The notes beneath the pieces were generated by a model, which searched no databases, had not been told where the DNA came from, and saw nothing but the letters and a program-made list of their open reading frames with translations. The position numbers and the translations under genes are program-made. Source: Stomorhina lunata (Eukaryota > Arthropoda > Insecta > Diptera > Rhiniidae). From it: 64,000 bases of DNA. The DNA lies in contig OW121743.1 of the NCBI GenBank assembly GCA_933228675.1, positions 87,142,768 through 87,206,767 on the forward strand, read 5' to 3'. This document shows positions 37,716-49,812 of the stretch, one piece after another. Each line of letters opens with the position of its first letter. The first letter of the stretch is position 1.

Positions 37716-38717
37716 TAATTTTGGTTTAGCTAGGGAGCTATCTATTACAATGACTATCAAAGTCTGAGTGTTTTTTATTTCAAGACTAAGTTAACATATA
37801 CTACTACCAGAGATGTAGGGTATCCCTAGATATTGATTGGCTGATTTAAATAGATTCTCTATTGTTTGTTATAGTCAACAGTTTTACCTAACTTCTTTGT
37901 TTTAGCAATTTGCTACAATTGTAGGAATATTTAAATCGATTTTTGTAATTAAAACCACATCATGTCCTTAAATTTGTACCAAAACTTATTTCCAGCATGT
38001 AGATGAGATTTTTATATAATGGCAGTAGTTTAAAAGTATTTTAACTTCAGTAAAAAAAACTAAGTTTAAAATATTTCGATCATCATTATTCGTATTACAA
38101 AGATTAACACTTTAAAGACTAAGAAGAATTTTAACTCATTCATTTTCTTGAACACATTCCTTTAATTTCTGCATTTATTTTATAAACTCGTACATATTTT
38201 TCCTCTTTTAAAACACTCATTATTATTATTTTATTCCTTTTATAAAATAGTTTTGGTTCGTTAACGTGTGATATGCCTTTTTTGTTGGGTTCTACTTTTC
38301 TGCAAAAGTTTTCAAATAGCCGACATCCATATATTTCTATTCATTCTAGCGCAATGTTCTCTTTTCCCATTAGTATCCTTTATTAAGTTATGTCCTTTTT
38401 TCTGTCTATTGCCGGTACAGACGTACAGATAGACAGACAAAGTATATATTTGACAGAGTACTCGTACATACTAAATGTTTCAAAATTTCAAATGAACACA
38501 ATTATTTGAATACTAGCTATGATGTTATGTTAAAAAGTTAACTTTTTGGTAACAGTTTAAGAGTTAAAGTTAAACGAAAAAAATTTTTAAATTTTACATG
38601 TTAAATTTAAAAACTTCAATTTTAGGAGAACAATTATGTTACTTTTCTCCAAGTCGAAAATTTTTCGAAATAAAAATTAATTTATAGAAAATTTTTTGAC
38701 AAAAAATTTAACAAAAA
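37716..38717. other. AT-rich stretch, nothing recognised
   Basis: A short satellite-like scrap (AATTTATAGAAAATTTTTTG) lies at about 38680-38700, just before the R800 repeat. No gene supported. Confidence 0.5.
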
Positions 38718-39513
38718 ACAAGTAAGAAAGCGCTATAGTCGGTCAAGCCGACCATACGATACCCTTCACCACTAAGGTCAAAGGTGTTATTTTTCCTGTA
38801 TAAAGACAAATATTTGCTAAATTTTGCCATCATACAAACATTTTCTCAAAACTTATATATTCAACCTGTTTCCGTCATTTGCACTTATATGAGAGCAAGA
38901 GTCAAATGTGGACCGATTATCTCGAAATTTGGCAAGTTGACTACAGTTGTTACAAAAATTATGTATGCGAAAAATAAACTCAAAATTTTCATTATCTTTA
39001 GATTTACGAGCGTTTTAGTGATTTTTTGTCTCATTTAGTGCGTTTTTAAAGAAGAGTTTGTCTGGGAGCTATGGTCAAATGTGGACCGATTTCAACGAAA
39101 TTTAATACGGTGATTTAAGTTTACATAAGCAGTATCTGTTTTAAATTTCATGAAAAAATATTGATATTTGTGGCCAATATATCAATTCCGGGAAGTGGGA
39201 CCTATGGGAGGTACCATAAATAATGGACCGATTTTGACCGATTTCAATAGCCATGGTCCCATTGTAAAAGAAATTATCTATGCCAAATTTGATCAAATTA
39301 TCTTTAGAATTGCGACCTGTAGTTTGATTACAAGGTTTACATGTCCAGCCAGCCAGACGGACGGACGGACGGAAATCGCTAAATCGACTCAGAAAGTGAT
39401 TCTAAGTCTATTGGTATACTAAAAGGTGGGTCTAAGACAAATATTTCTATGCGTTACAAACATCAGCACAAACTTATAATACCCTTTCCACCTATGGTGG
39501 TGAAGGGTATAAT
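38718..39513 (+). mobile_element. ~800-bp dispersed repeat (R800), fullest copy
   Basis: It starts AACAAGTAAGAAAGCGCTAT with a hairpin GTCGGTCAAGCCGAC, then ATACCCTTCACCAC. It ends with the inverse, GTGGTGAAGGGTAT, then AATAA, giving 14-bp subterminal inverted repeats. The interior includes GGTCAAATGTGGACCGA motifs and a (GACG)n run at 39355-39372. No open frame of length. Partial copies lie at 13980-14145, 44415-44730, 45357-45410, 54150-54325 and 60998-61430. I recognise this layout as common in fly genomes but do not assign a family name. Confidence 0.75.
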
Positions 39514-39552
39514 AACAAAATTGTCGTGATGTTAATATAATTCACAAAAACC

Positions 39553-39583
39553 GAGTATTCGCATCTGATCCCAATCTGTTACA
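39553..39583. other. Short segment shared with the F2 insert
   Basis: GAGTATTCGCATCTGATCCC followed by AATCTGTTACAT matches 5999-6030. Here it runs directly into array F6, truncating the hairpin seen at the other site. Confidence 0.65.
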
Positions 39584-41915
39584 TAAAAAAAATTCTATAG
39601 AAAATTTTTTGATAAAAAAATTTTTCTATCGAAAATTGTTCGATAAAAAAATTTTTTTATCGAAATTAGTTCGATAAAAAATAACTTCTATAGAAAAGTT
39701 TTCAATAAAAAAATATTGTCTATACAAAATTTTTAACTAAAAATTTTCTATAGAAAATTTCTTTTTATTGAAAAATTTTCTATAGACAATTATTTTAACG
39801 ACAAATTTTCTATAAAAAAATTATTTTAATGAAAAATTTTTTATAGAAATTTATTTTAACGAAAAATTTTCTATAGAAAAATTTTTTAACAATGAATTTT
39901 TAATAGAAAATTTTTTTAACCTAAAATTGTGTATACAAAAATTTTTCTAACGAAACACGTTCTATAGAAAAAATTTTTTAACGAAAAATTTTCTATAGAA
40001 ATATTTTTTTATCGAAAAATTTTCTATGGAAAAATATTTTTATTGAAAAATTTTCTATAGAAAAATATTTTTATCGAAAAATTTTCTATAAAAAAATGTT
40101 TTTATCGAAAAATTTTCTGTAGAAAAATATTTTTATCGAAAAATTTTCTATAGAAAAATATTTTTATCGAAAAATTTTCTATAGAAAAATATTTTTATCC
40201 AAAAATTTTCTATATATTTTTATCAAAAAAATTTTTTATAGAAACATTTTTTTATCAAAAAATTTTCTATTTTTTTATTGAAAAAAAGAATATAATTTTT
40301 TAATGAAAAATTATCTATAGAAAAATTTTTCGATAAACAAATTTTCCGTTAAAAAATTTTTCAATGGAAAATTTTTAAGTAAAAAACTTTTTGTATTGAA
40401 AATTTTTCGTTAAAAAAAAATTTTCTATAGAAAAATTTCGTTAAAAAAAATTCTATAGAAAATTGTTTTTTTTAACGAAAAGTTTTTCGATAGTGATTTT
40501 TCTAAAAAAACATTTTTAAAAATTTCTATAGAAACTTTTTTTATAGAAAAATTTTCTATACAAAAATTTTGTCAACGAAAAATTTCCTATAGAAAAATTT
40601 TTTTAACGAAAAATTTTCAATAGAAACATTTTTTCAACAAAAAATTTTCGATAGAAAGGCTTTTTTTTACAAAAATTTTCCATAGAAAATTTTTTTTATT
40701 AAAAAATTTTCTGTAGACAAATATTTTCATCGAAAAATTTTCTATGGAGAAATTTTTTTATCGAAAAATTTTCTTTAGAAAAATTTTTTTATCGAAAAAT
40801 TTTTTATAGAAAAATTTTTTTATCGAAAAATTTTCTATAGAAAAGTTTCTTATCGAAAAATTTTCTACAGAATTTTTTTTTATAGAAAATTTTTTGTTGA
40901 AAAATTTTATACTGAAAATTTTTTTTATTAAACATAAGAAAACATTTTTTTAATGAAAAATTTTTTAACGAAAAATTTTTGGAAGAAAATTATTCTTAGC
41001 TAAAAATTTTCTATAGAAAAGATTTAAACGAAAAATTTTCTATAGAAAAATCTTTTTATCGAGAAATTTTCTTTAGAAAAATTTTTTTATCGAAAAATTT
41101 TTTATAGAAAAAATTTTTTTATAAAAAAATTTCTATTGAAAAATTTCTTCTCGAAAAATTTTCTGTATAAAATTTTTTTTATTGAAAAATTTCCTATAGA
41201 AAAATGTTCAATTGAAAAATTTTCTACAGAAAATTTTTTTATTTAAAATAAGAAAAAAATTTTTTAATGAAAAATTTTCTATAGAAAAATATTTTTATTG
41301 AAAAAATTAGTTAAAAAAATTTCTCTTTAGAAAATTTTTCGTTAAAAAAATTTTTCTATAGAAAATTTTTCGTTTAAAAATTTTTTCTATAGAATGTTTT
41401 TCGTTTAAAAATTTTTTCTATAGAAAGTTTTTCGTTAAAAAATTTTTTCTATAGAAAGTTTTTCGTTAAAAAATTTTTTCTATAGAAAACTTTTCGTTAA
41501 AAAAATGTTTCTCTAGAAAATTTTTCGTTAAAAAAATTTTTCTATAGAAAATTTTTCGTTAAAAAAATTTTTCTATAGACAATTTTTCGTTAAAAAAAAT
41601 TTTCTATAGAAAATTTTTCGTTAAAAAAATTTTTCTATAGAAAATTTTTCGTTACAAAAATTTTTCTATAGAAAATTTTTCGTTAAAAAAATTTTTCTAT
41701 AGAAAATTTTTTGTTAAAAAAAATTTTCTATACAAAATTTTTGGTTAAAAAAAATTTTCTATAGAAAATTTTTGGTTAAAAAAATGTATCTATAGAAAAT
41801 TTTTCGTTAAAAAAATTTTTCTATAGAAAATTTTTATAAAAAATTTTTAAAAAATGTTCTCTAGAAAAATTTTGTTATTATTATTTCGTTCTATAGAAAA
41901 TTGGTATTGGTATAC
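39584..41915 (+). repeat. ~31-bp minisatellite array, family F6 (two subfamilies)
   Basis: The first part (to about 41290) has the unit TTTATCG, A5T4, CTATAG, A5, with many variants. The second part (about 41290-41830) is more homogeneous: CGTTA, A6T5, CTATAG, A4T5. Both keep the CTATAG spacer. The boundary may mark a separate local expansion. Confidence 0.93.
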
Positions 41916-42879
41916 AATTTTTTTTTTATGTTAGCCTTGAACAAAAAGTTTTTGCTGGTTTTAAACCTAATAATTTGACTCAATACAGCTTAAAGCCTTA
42001 ATTTAAAACTTTTATTTTTTTTATTTTTGTTTTGTCAAAAAACTGGATCACTCCTATTTTATAACCAATTTAAAAGATTTAACCAAAATTTCCACAAAAC
42101 TTGTTTTCCAAAAATGATATTTCAATTAAACTCATAGCAAAAGTTTTGCCTTTAAGCTATTAACTCATGTTGTTATAGAAATATTTTGGTTAAAAATAGT
42201 GTCACAAATAAATTACTTTTTCACAACTTTGAAATGGGACCAAAATAAAGACAAAATAAAAAAAAAAAGTGAAAATAAACGTTGCTAAATTAAAACCGCA
42301 CAACATGAGATGGTGATGATGTCGGTGTCTAACTTAAATTAAGATGGTGGTAAAAAATTAAGAAAGAAAAAAGAAAATAGTTTCGTTATTGGTTAAGAAA
42401 GTTGAGAACAAACTAAAGTAAAAAAGGTGACGTTGTAAAAGTCAAGTGTAATGTAAACTGTTTTTAATAACTCGGTTTTTTGAAATTAGCAGTTTTTTGT
42501 TACACTTTCGAACAGCCTTTTCATGTTTACAGGTAAATATGTATGTATGTGAGTGGGTGAATCAAACAAATTAACATGTTTGTATAGTGTGTGGCACCTT
42601 CATGGTGAGTGCAACAGGTCGTATGAGTGTTATTTCTTGTACGTGTACTGTCTTGTACGACCTCATACACAGTAGAACTTTTTATTATTCTTGTTACTTA
42701 TACGCCAAGTTTGATGTTACACAATGAAAAATAGCACGAGTAAATTAACATGACAGGTAGGTTGGTTGTATTGGCTAAAGAGTGAAAATAAAGTGAACAA
42801 ATAAAACTGTTAGTGCATACCTCATTTGCACAAAAAGAGTCTTATGTAACAAATTTTGTGCCACAATACTTACATATTC
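41916..42879. other. AT-rich stretch, nothing recognised
   Basis: Unique-looking sequence between arrays F6 and F1 copy D. CTTGTACGTGTACTGTCTTG near 42637-42660 is quasi-palindromic. No gene supported. Confidence 0.5.
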
Positions 42880-44150
42880 AAAAATTTATTTTTTATAGGA
42901 ATTTTTTTAAAAATTTACTTTTTATTGGAAATTTTTCCAAAATTTACTTTTTATAGGATATTTTTCAAAAATTTACTTTTTATAGGAAATTTTTCAAAAA
43001 TTTACTTTTTATAGGAAATTTTTCAAAAATTTACTTTTTATAGGAAATTTTTCAAAAATTTGCGTTTTATAGAAATTTTTTAGAAAATTTACTTTTTATA
43101 GGAAATTTTTAAAAAATTTACTTTTTAAAGGAATTTTTTAAAAAATTTTCAAAAATTTACTTTTTATAGGAAAATTTTCAAAAATTTACTTTTTATAGGA
43201 AAATTTTCAAAAATTTACTTTTTATAGGAAATTTTTCAAAAATTTACTTTTTATAGGAAATTTTTCAAAAATTTACTTTTTGTAGGAAATTTTCCAAAAA
43301 TTTACTTTTTATAGGAAATTTTTCAAAAATTTACTTTTTATAGGAAGTTTTTCAAAAATTTACTTTTTATAGGAAATTTTTCAAAAATTTACTTTTATAG
43401 GAAACTTTTCAAAAATTTACTTTTATAGGAAAATTTTCAAAAATTTACTTTCAAAAGAAAATTTTTCAAAAATTAACTTTTTATAGGAAATTTTTCAAAA
43501 ATTTACTTTTTATAGGAAATTTTTCAAAAATTTACTTTTATAGGAAACTTTTCAAAAATTTACTTTTATAGGAAAATTTTCAAAAATTTACTTTCAAAAG
43601 AAAATTTTTCAAAAATTAACTTTTTATAGGAAATTTTTCAAAAATTTACTTTTTATAGAAATTTTTTAGAAAATTTACTTTTTATAGGATTTTTTTTTTA
43701 AATTTACTTTTTATTGGAAATTTTTCCAAAATTTACTTTTTATAGGAAATTTTTGAAAAATTTACTTTTTATAGGAAATTTTTCAAAAATTTACTTTTTA
43801 TAGGAAATTTTTCAAAAATTTACTTTTTATAGGAAATTTTTCAAAAATTTACTTTTATAGGAAAATTTTCAAAAATTTACTTTCAAAAGGAAATTTTTCA
43901 AAAATTTACTTTCAAAAGGAAATTTTTCAAAAATTTGCGTTTTATAGAAATTTTTTAGAAAATTTACTTTTTATAGGAAATTTTTCAAAAATTTACTTTT
44001 TATAGGAAATTTTTCAAAAGTTTACTTTTTATAGGAAATTTTTTAAAAATTTCCTTTTTATAGGAAATTTTTCAGAAATTTACTTTTTATAGGAAATTTT
44101 TCAAAAATATTATTTTATATCTCAATTTAAAATAAGGGTTTATATCATCA
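42880..44150 (-). repeat. 29-bp array F1, copy D (inverted, ends lost)
   Basis: Units are the reverse complement of the array in copy A (AGGAAATTTTTCAAAAATTT then ACTTTTTAT). At the right edge TATATCTCAATTTAAAATAAGG (44119-44140) matches the complement of the left flank of copy A, so this is a truncated copy of the same TIR element in reverse. The TIRs are missing. A two-unit variant block (TTTATAGGAAACTTTTC plus CTTTCAAAAGAAAA) is repeated at about 43390-43470 and 43530-43610. Confidence 0.9.
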
Positions 44151-44414
44151 TAAATATTGTAAGTCTAACTTGGTCGAAACTGGCAAGATCAAATTTTTTT
44201 ATGCTTATTTGAATTTAGAATAAGAAATTTCTCTATACTATCCTTATACATCCTAATGGATGGAAGGATTCTGAAAGTGATTTTGAATCAATTGCTTTAC
44301 ATAAGGTCCTAAATGGAAATTCCTATTCACTCAATGAAAACTGTGATTTTTTTAGATATGACTTTTTGTTTACAACTTCATAACTTAAATTAAATCGTTT
44401 CTATGTTTGTATAT

Positions 44415-44730
44415 TTTGATACCCTTTATTAATATAGGTGGAAAGTGAATATAATGTTTCTGTTGATGTTGGTAACGCACAGAAATCTTAGTTTGACAAC
44501 CAATATTCCGATCGAAATTCTGAGTCCGTCCATTAGACTATCTCAGGCTTGTATGGGAAATCACCTTTTGAGTCGATTTAATGATATCCGTCCACCTTAT
44601 TGAATAGATTTCTTGGAATGATCGCTATTATTTCTGATCGGATTATTATCTTAAATATCTCCTAGAGGACTAAAGATATGAAGAGTATAAAATATTCGGG
44701 TTTAACCGACCATAGAAATTTTTTATATAG
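44415..44730 (-). repeat. R800 dispersed repeat, diverged antisense copy
   Basis: ATAGGTGGAAAGTGAATATA, GTAACGCACAGAAAT, TGAGTCCGTCC and TTTGAGTCGATTTAATGATA match the reverse complement of 39340-39500 in order. The far end (GAAGAGTATAAAATATTCGG, ACCGACCATAG) matches the complement of the R800 start. The middle is deleted or diverged. Confidence 0.65.
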
Positions 44731-45356
44731 TTTTATTATATTTCCTTACAACATCTATAGAAATTCTGTGAAGCATACATGACCCCATTTTGCTTGCTCT
44801 GCTTATCCTTTTATAAAAATTTGTGTGAGTGTATGTGTGTGAAGCAAAATAAAAATCAATCAATTAAACTTTCCAACACTCAAATTTCAATGTTAATTAA
44901 ATGTTTAATTGCTTTGTTGTTTTGTTTGTTTATTTATATTTTTTTGTTTCCTTCAACTTTTTTTAACTTTGTTCTACTAAAGATTTGTTGTTTAACTTTA
45001 TTTGTTTTTATATTTAAAACAGTTGAAGGCTTTTAACAATTCAATCAGTGAATAGTGCACTTTTTAAAAACTTTAACTATTTTATTTGGATTTTATTATG
45101 TTGTTGAAAACACCTATTTAATGAATTTTATTATATGTTTATTACATTTAAAAAAATTTTGATATAGAAAAGAAAATAACATAAACAGAATTAACATTAA
45201 TTCAATAAATTCGATTTAATTTGAAAGCAGTAAATTGGAAATTTTGCAAAAAATTAAATTTCTTTTATTTGATTTATAATAAATTTTATTATAACATAAA
45301 AAATTTGAAGAAAAAAAAAACACAAACATGTTATTTACAAAGCAACAAAAAATGTT
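44731..45356. other. AT-rich stretch, nothing recognised
   Basis: An 85-codon frame at 44779-45036 is hydrophobic by composition (T-rich) and has no recognisable domain. Confidence 0.5.
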
Positions 45357-45410
45357 AACAACAAGTAAGCAAATGCTACAGTCGGTCAAGACCGATTTTG
45401 TAATACCAAA
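45357..45410 (+). repeat. R800 5' terminus abutting array F7
   Basis: AACAAGTAAGCAAATGCTAC and AGTCGGTCAAGACCGATTTT match the first ~45 bp of R800 at 38718. The repeat then stops and the 31-bp array F7 begins within about 15 bp. Confidence 0.75.
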
Positions 45411-46955
45411 CAAAAGTAAAATTTTTAAAATTTTACTATAAAAATAGTAAAATTTTCAAAATTTTACTAAAAAAATAGTAAAATTTTCAAAATTTTACTA
45501 AAAAAAATAGTAAAATTTTCAAAAGTTTACTATAAAAATAGAAAAATTTTCAAAATTTTACATAAAAATAGTAAAATTTTCAAAATTTTACTATAAAAAC
45601 AGTAAAATTTTCAAAATTTTACTATAAAAACAGTAAAATTTTCAAAATTTTACTATAAAAATAGTAAAATTTTCAAAATTTTACTATAAAAATAGTAACA
45701 TTTTCAAAATTTTACTATAAAAATAGTAAAATTTTCAAAATTTTACATAAAAATAGTAAAATTTTCAAAATTTTACTATAAAAACAGTAAAATTTTCAAA
45801 ATTTTACTATAAAAATAGTAAAATTTTGAAAATTTTACTATAAAAATAGTAAAATTTTCAAAATTTTACTATAAAAATACTAAAATTTTCAAAATTTTAC
45901 TATAAAAATAGTAAAATTTTGAAAATTTTACTATAAAAATAGTAAAATTTTGAAAATTTTACTATAAAAATAGTAAAGTTTTGAAAATTTTACTATAAAA
46001 ATAGTAAAATTTTGAAAATTTTACTATAAAAATAGTAAAATTTTGAAAATTTTACTATAAAAATAGTAAAATTTTGAAAATTTTACTATAAAAATAGTAA
46101 AATTTTGAAAATTTTACTATAAAAATAGTAAAATTTTCAAAATTTTACTATAAAAATAGTAAAATTTTCAAAATTTTACTATAAAAATAGTAACATTTTC
46201 TAAATTTTACTATAAAAATAGTAAAATTTTCAAAATTTTACTATAAAATTAGTAAAATTTTCAAAATTTTACTATCAAAATGGTAAAATTTTCAAAATTT
46301 TACTATAAAAATAGTAAAATTTTTCAAAATTTTACTATAAAAATAGTAAAATTTTTCAAAATTTTACTATAAAAATAGTAAAATTTTCAAAATTTTACTA
46401 TAAAAATAGTAAAATTTTCAAAATTTTACTATAAAAATAGTAAAATTTTCAAAATTTTACTATAAAAATAGTAAAATTTTACTATAGAAATAGTAAAATT
46501 TTCAAAATTTTACTATAAAATTAGTAAAATTTTCAAAATTTTACTATAAAAATGGTAAAATTTTCAAAATTTTACTATAAAAATAGTAAAATTTTTCAAA
46601 ATTTTACTATTATATATATTTACTATTATATATAATTTTACTATATTACTATAAAAATAGTAAAATTTTCAAAATTTTACTATAAAAATAGTAAAATTTT
46701 ACTATAAAAATAGTAAAACTTTCAAAATTTTACTATAAAAATAGTAAAATTTTTAAAATTTTACTATTTTTATAATAACATTTTGAAAATGTTACTTTTT
46801 TATAGTAACATTTTGAAAATTTTACTATTTTTTTAATAAAATTTTGAAAATTTTACTATTTTTATAGTAAAATTTTGAAATTTTTACTATTTTTATAGTA
46901 AAATTTTGAAATTTTTACTATTTTTATAGTAAATTTTCAAAAATTTTACTTTTTT
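45411..46955 (+). repeat. 31-bp minisatellite array, family F7 (palindromic unit)
   Basis: The unit reads ACTATA, A4, TAGTA, A3T4, C, A4T4. The half GTAAAATTTTCAAAATTTTAC is a perfect inverted repeat around one central base, and that base is C in some runs and G in others (G run about 45915-46125). A (TA)-rich interruption lies at 46608-46640. From about 46755 the units run in reverse complement (ACTATTTTTATAGTAAAATT), so the array has an internal inversion point. Confidence 0.95.
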
Positions 46956-47840
46956 TCTTCTTTGTCCCTCCAAACAATAGCATAACTTGAAAATCTCCTA
47001 TTCATTAAAACTTAGTTTTACAACATAATTACCCTTTTATCTCACAATAAAGACAAACAAAAGAACAAAATTATACAAAAAAATTATGTTGTTCTTTTAT
47101 GTTTCAAATAATTTTAATTAAAAACTTAAGAAAAAAAACTGTTCAAAATTGTTTTCAAACCATAAAATGTTAATATCAATCTCTTTCTCTGACCAATTCC
47201 TATCCCCTTTTTATCTTTCAAATAAATATTTTCTCCGTTTTTAATACATCCCTTTTTCAAAATTTCTTATTGTTTCCTTCCTTTTTTTTTGTTTGTTTGC
47301 TCTTATCTAAAATAAAGGCATTTTCTTTAAGGGATACATTAACTGTCAATCAGTCATTTTATCTTTATTTACCTTTTCGCTAACGATTTTTGTTATCTGC
47401 CAAAACCAAAACAATATTTTTTAATTACATTGAAAGAATAAAATCATCTTGAGAAGATGATCAAGCAGGATTTAATTATATTGTTCCCTCAATAAAAGCA
47501 TCAATTTGTGTACTTTAGTCGAAATTTGTAAAACTCCTAAAAATAAAGATAGAAGGTAGAAAATCCATTTTTTGCTATTTCTTTCGGTTGGTTTGTTTGG
47601 GCATTTTCAGTTTGTTAGCTATTCCTTTCCTCATCTATTACCTAAAACCGTTGAGAGGTTTTTGTTTATTTTGCAAAGCTTTACATTTTTGGAAATGTGA
47701 TGGATTTTATCGTACATCCTAAAAGTATGCAATACAATTTTGTTTGAAACAAAAAAATGGTAATATATTAGTATCTTCTAAACTGTAAGTCTGATTGCAT
47801 CAGTATACATAAGAGAATTGTTAAGTAGAATACAAGGTTT
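46956..47840. other. AT-rich stretch, nothing recognised
   Basis: Unique-looking, with pyrimidine-rich runs near 47200-47300. No gene supported. Confidence 0.5.
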
Positions 47841-49214
47841 GAAAAATTTTCATATCGCAAAATTTTCTATAGAAAAATTTTCATATCGCAAAATTTTCTA
47901 TAGAAAAATTTTCATATCGAAAAATTTTCTATAGAAAAATTTCCATATCGAAAAATTTTCTATAGAAAAATTTCCATATCGAAAAATTTTCTATAGAAAA
48001 ATTTTCATATCGAAAAATTTTCTATAGAAAAATTTTCATATCGAAAAATTTTCTATAGAAAAATTTTCATATCGAAAAATTTTCTATGGAAAAATTTTCA
48101 AATCGAAAAATTTTCAAATCGAAAAATTTTCTATAGAAAAAATTTTCATATCGAAAAATTTTCTATAGAAAAATTTTCATATCGAAAAATTTTCTATAGA
48201 AAAATGTTCATATCGAAAAATTTTCTATAGAAAAATTTTCATATCGAAAAATTTTCTATAGAAAAATTTTCGTATCGAAAAATTTTCTACAGAAATATTT
48301 TCATATCGAAAAATTTTCTTTAGAAAAATTTTCATATCGAAAAATTTTGTATAGAAAAATTTTCATATCGAAAAACTTTCTATAGAAAAATTTTCATATC
48401 GTAAAATTTTCTATAGAAAAATTTTCATATCGAAAAATTTAATATAGAAAAATTTTCATATCGAAAAATTTTCTATAGAAAAATTTTCATATCGAAAATT
48501 TTTCTATAGAAAAATTTTCATATCGAAAAATTTTCTATAGAAACATTTTCATATCGAAAAATTTTGTATAGAAAAATTTTCATATCGAAAAATTTTGTAT
48601 AGAAAAATTTTCATATCGAAAAATTTCTTATAGAAAAATTTTCATATCGAAAAATTTTCAATAGAAAAATTTTCATATCGAAAAATTTTCTATAGAAAAA
48701 TTTTCATATCGAAAAATTTTCTAAAGAAAAATTTTCATATCGAAAAATTTTCAATAGAAAAATTTTCATATCGAAAAATTTTCAATAGAAAAATTTTCAT
48801 ATCGAAAAATTTTCTATAGAAAAATTTTCATATCGAAAAATTTTCTAAAGAAAAATTTTCATATCGAAAAATTTTCAATAGAAAAATTTTCATATCGAAA
48901 AATTTTCTATAGAAAAATTTTCATATCGAAAAATTTTCTATAGAAAAATTTTCATATCGAAAAATTTTCTATAGAAAAATGTTCATACCGAAAAATTTTC
49001 TATAGAAAAATTTTCATATCGAAAAATTTTCTATAGAAAAATTTTCACATCGAAAAATTTTCTATAGAAAAATTTTCATATCGAAAAATTTTCTATAGAA
49101 AAATTTTCATATCTAAAAATTTTCTATAGAAAAATTTTCATATCTAAAAATTTTCTATAGAAAAATTTTCATATCGAAAAATTTTCTATAGAAAAATTTT
49201 CATATCGAAAAATT
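47841..49214 (+). repeat. 31-bp minisatellite array, family F8
   Basis: The unit reads CATATCG, A5T4, CTATAG, A5T4; about 44 units. It is the most homogeneous array of the window, mostly single substitutions (for example CTAAAG, GTATAG, CAATAG for CTATAG; ATCTAAAA for ATCGAAAA). The same unit forms the cores of array F9. Confidence 0.97.
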
Positions 49215-49473
49215 AGCCAAAATTGAATCTAGTGTTTGAACCTTTTGATGAATATCCTTGCTCGCGGCTAATACAAAATCTTCTCAAAACTTTGCATTAC
49301 ACTGGTCAACAAGAGAAATTACTTTGAAGTCTAGCTATTCGATTTATTAAGGTAACCTAGTACAAAAACACCCAAAATTTGGGTCGTCAAAAATTTTATT
49401 AAAAAGTTTTACTGTAGTGTATTGCACTAAGATCCCAATTTATTACAATTATTTATTATTGTAATAAATGTGA

Positions 49474-49783
49474 ACCGCCATGGTATAGCAGGTTAGTCAT
49501 CCGCCTAGCATACCAGAGGCCCAAGTTCGATCCCTGGCCAGACTCACTTGAAAAAATAAATTTTCAAAAAAGCGGCGGTTCACCTCATAACTCAGCCACT
49601 GGTTATTGAGTATTAGGCTATGTAAAACTTCTCTAACTAATGCATTTGCCGTTCGGAGCCGGCGTTAAAACGTAGGTCCCTTTCAATGAGTCTAAAAATA
49701 GAATCGGATGCAGCTCATTGTCTGAGAGAAGTACCCCTTGTTCCAATTGGAATGTTTTCGGGGAATTATATATATATATTTTT
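49474..49783 (+). mobile_element. tRNA-derived SINE, copy 2
   Basis: A tRNA-like head (A-box-like TAGCAGGTTAG near 49487, GCCTAGCA near 49503, B box AGTTCGATCCC at 49524-49534) is followed by GACTCACTTG, a GC-rich body with AGCGGCGGTTCACC and GAGCCGGCG, and a terminal GGGAATT(AT)n tail. The antisense copy at 10013-10302 matches throughout. The GCCTAGCA core and B box suggest the same tRNA source as the tRNA-like segment in the CCCAGCAAAA element. Confidence 0.8.
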
Positions 49784-49812
49784 GAGTAGTGTTATCTAGT
49801 CAAATAAAGATT

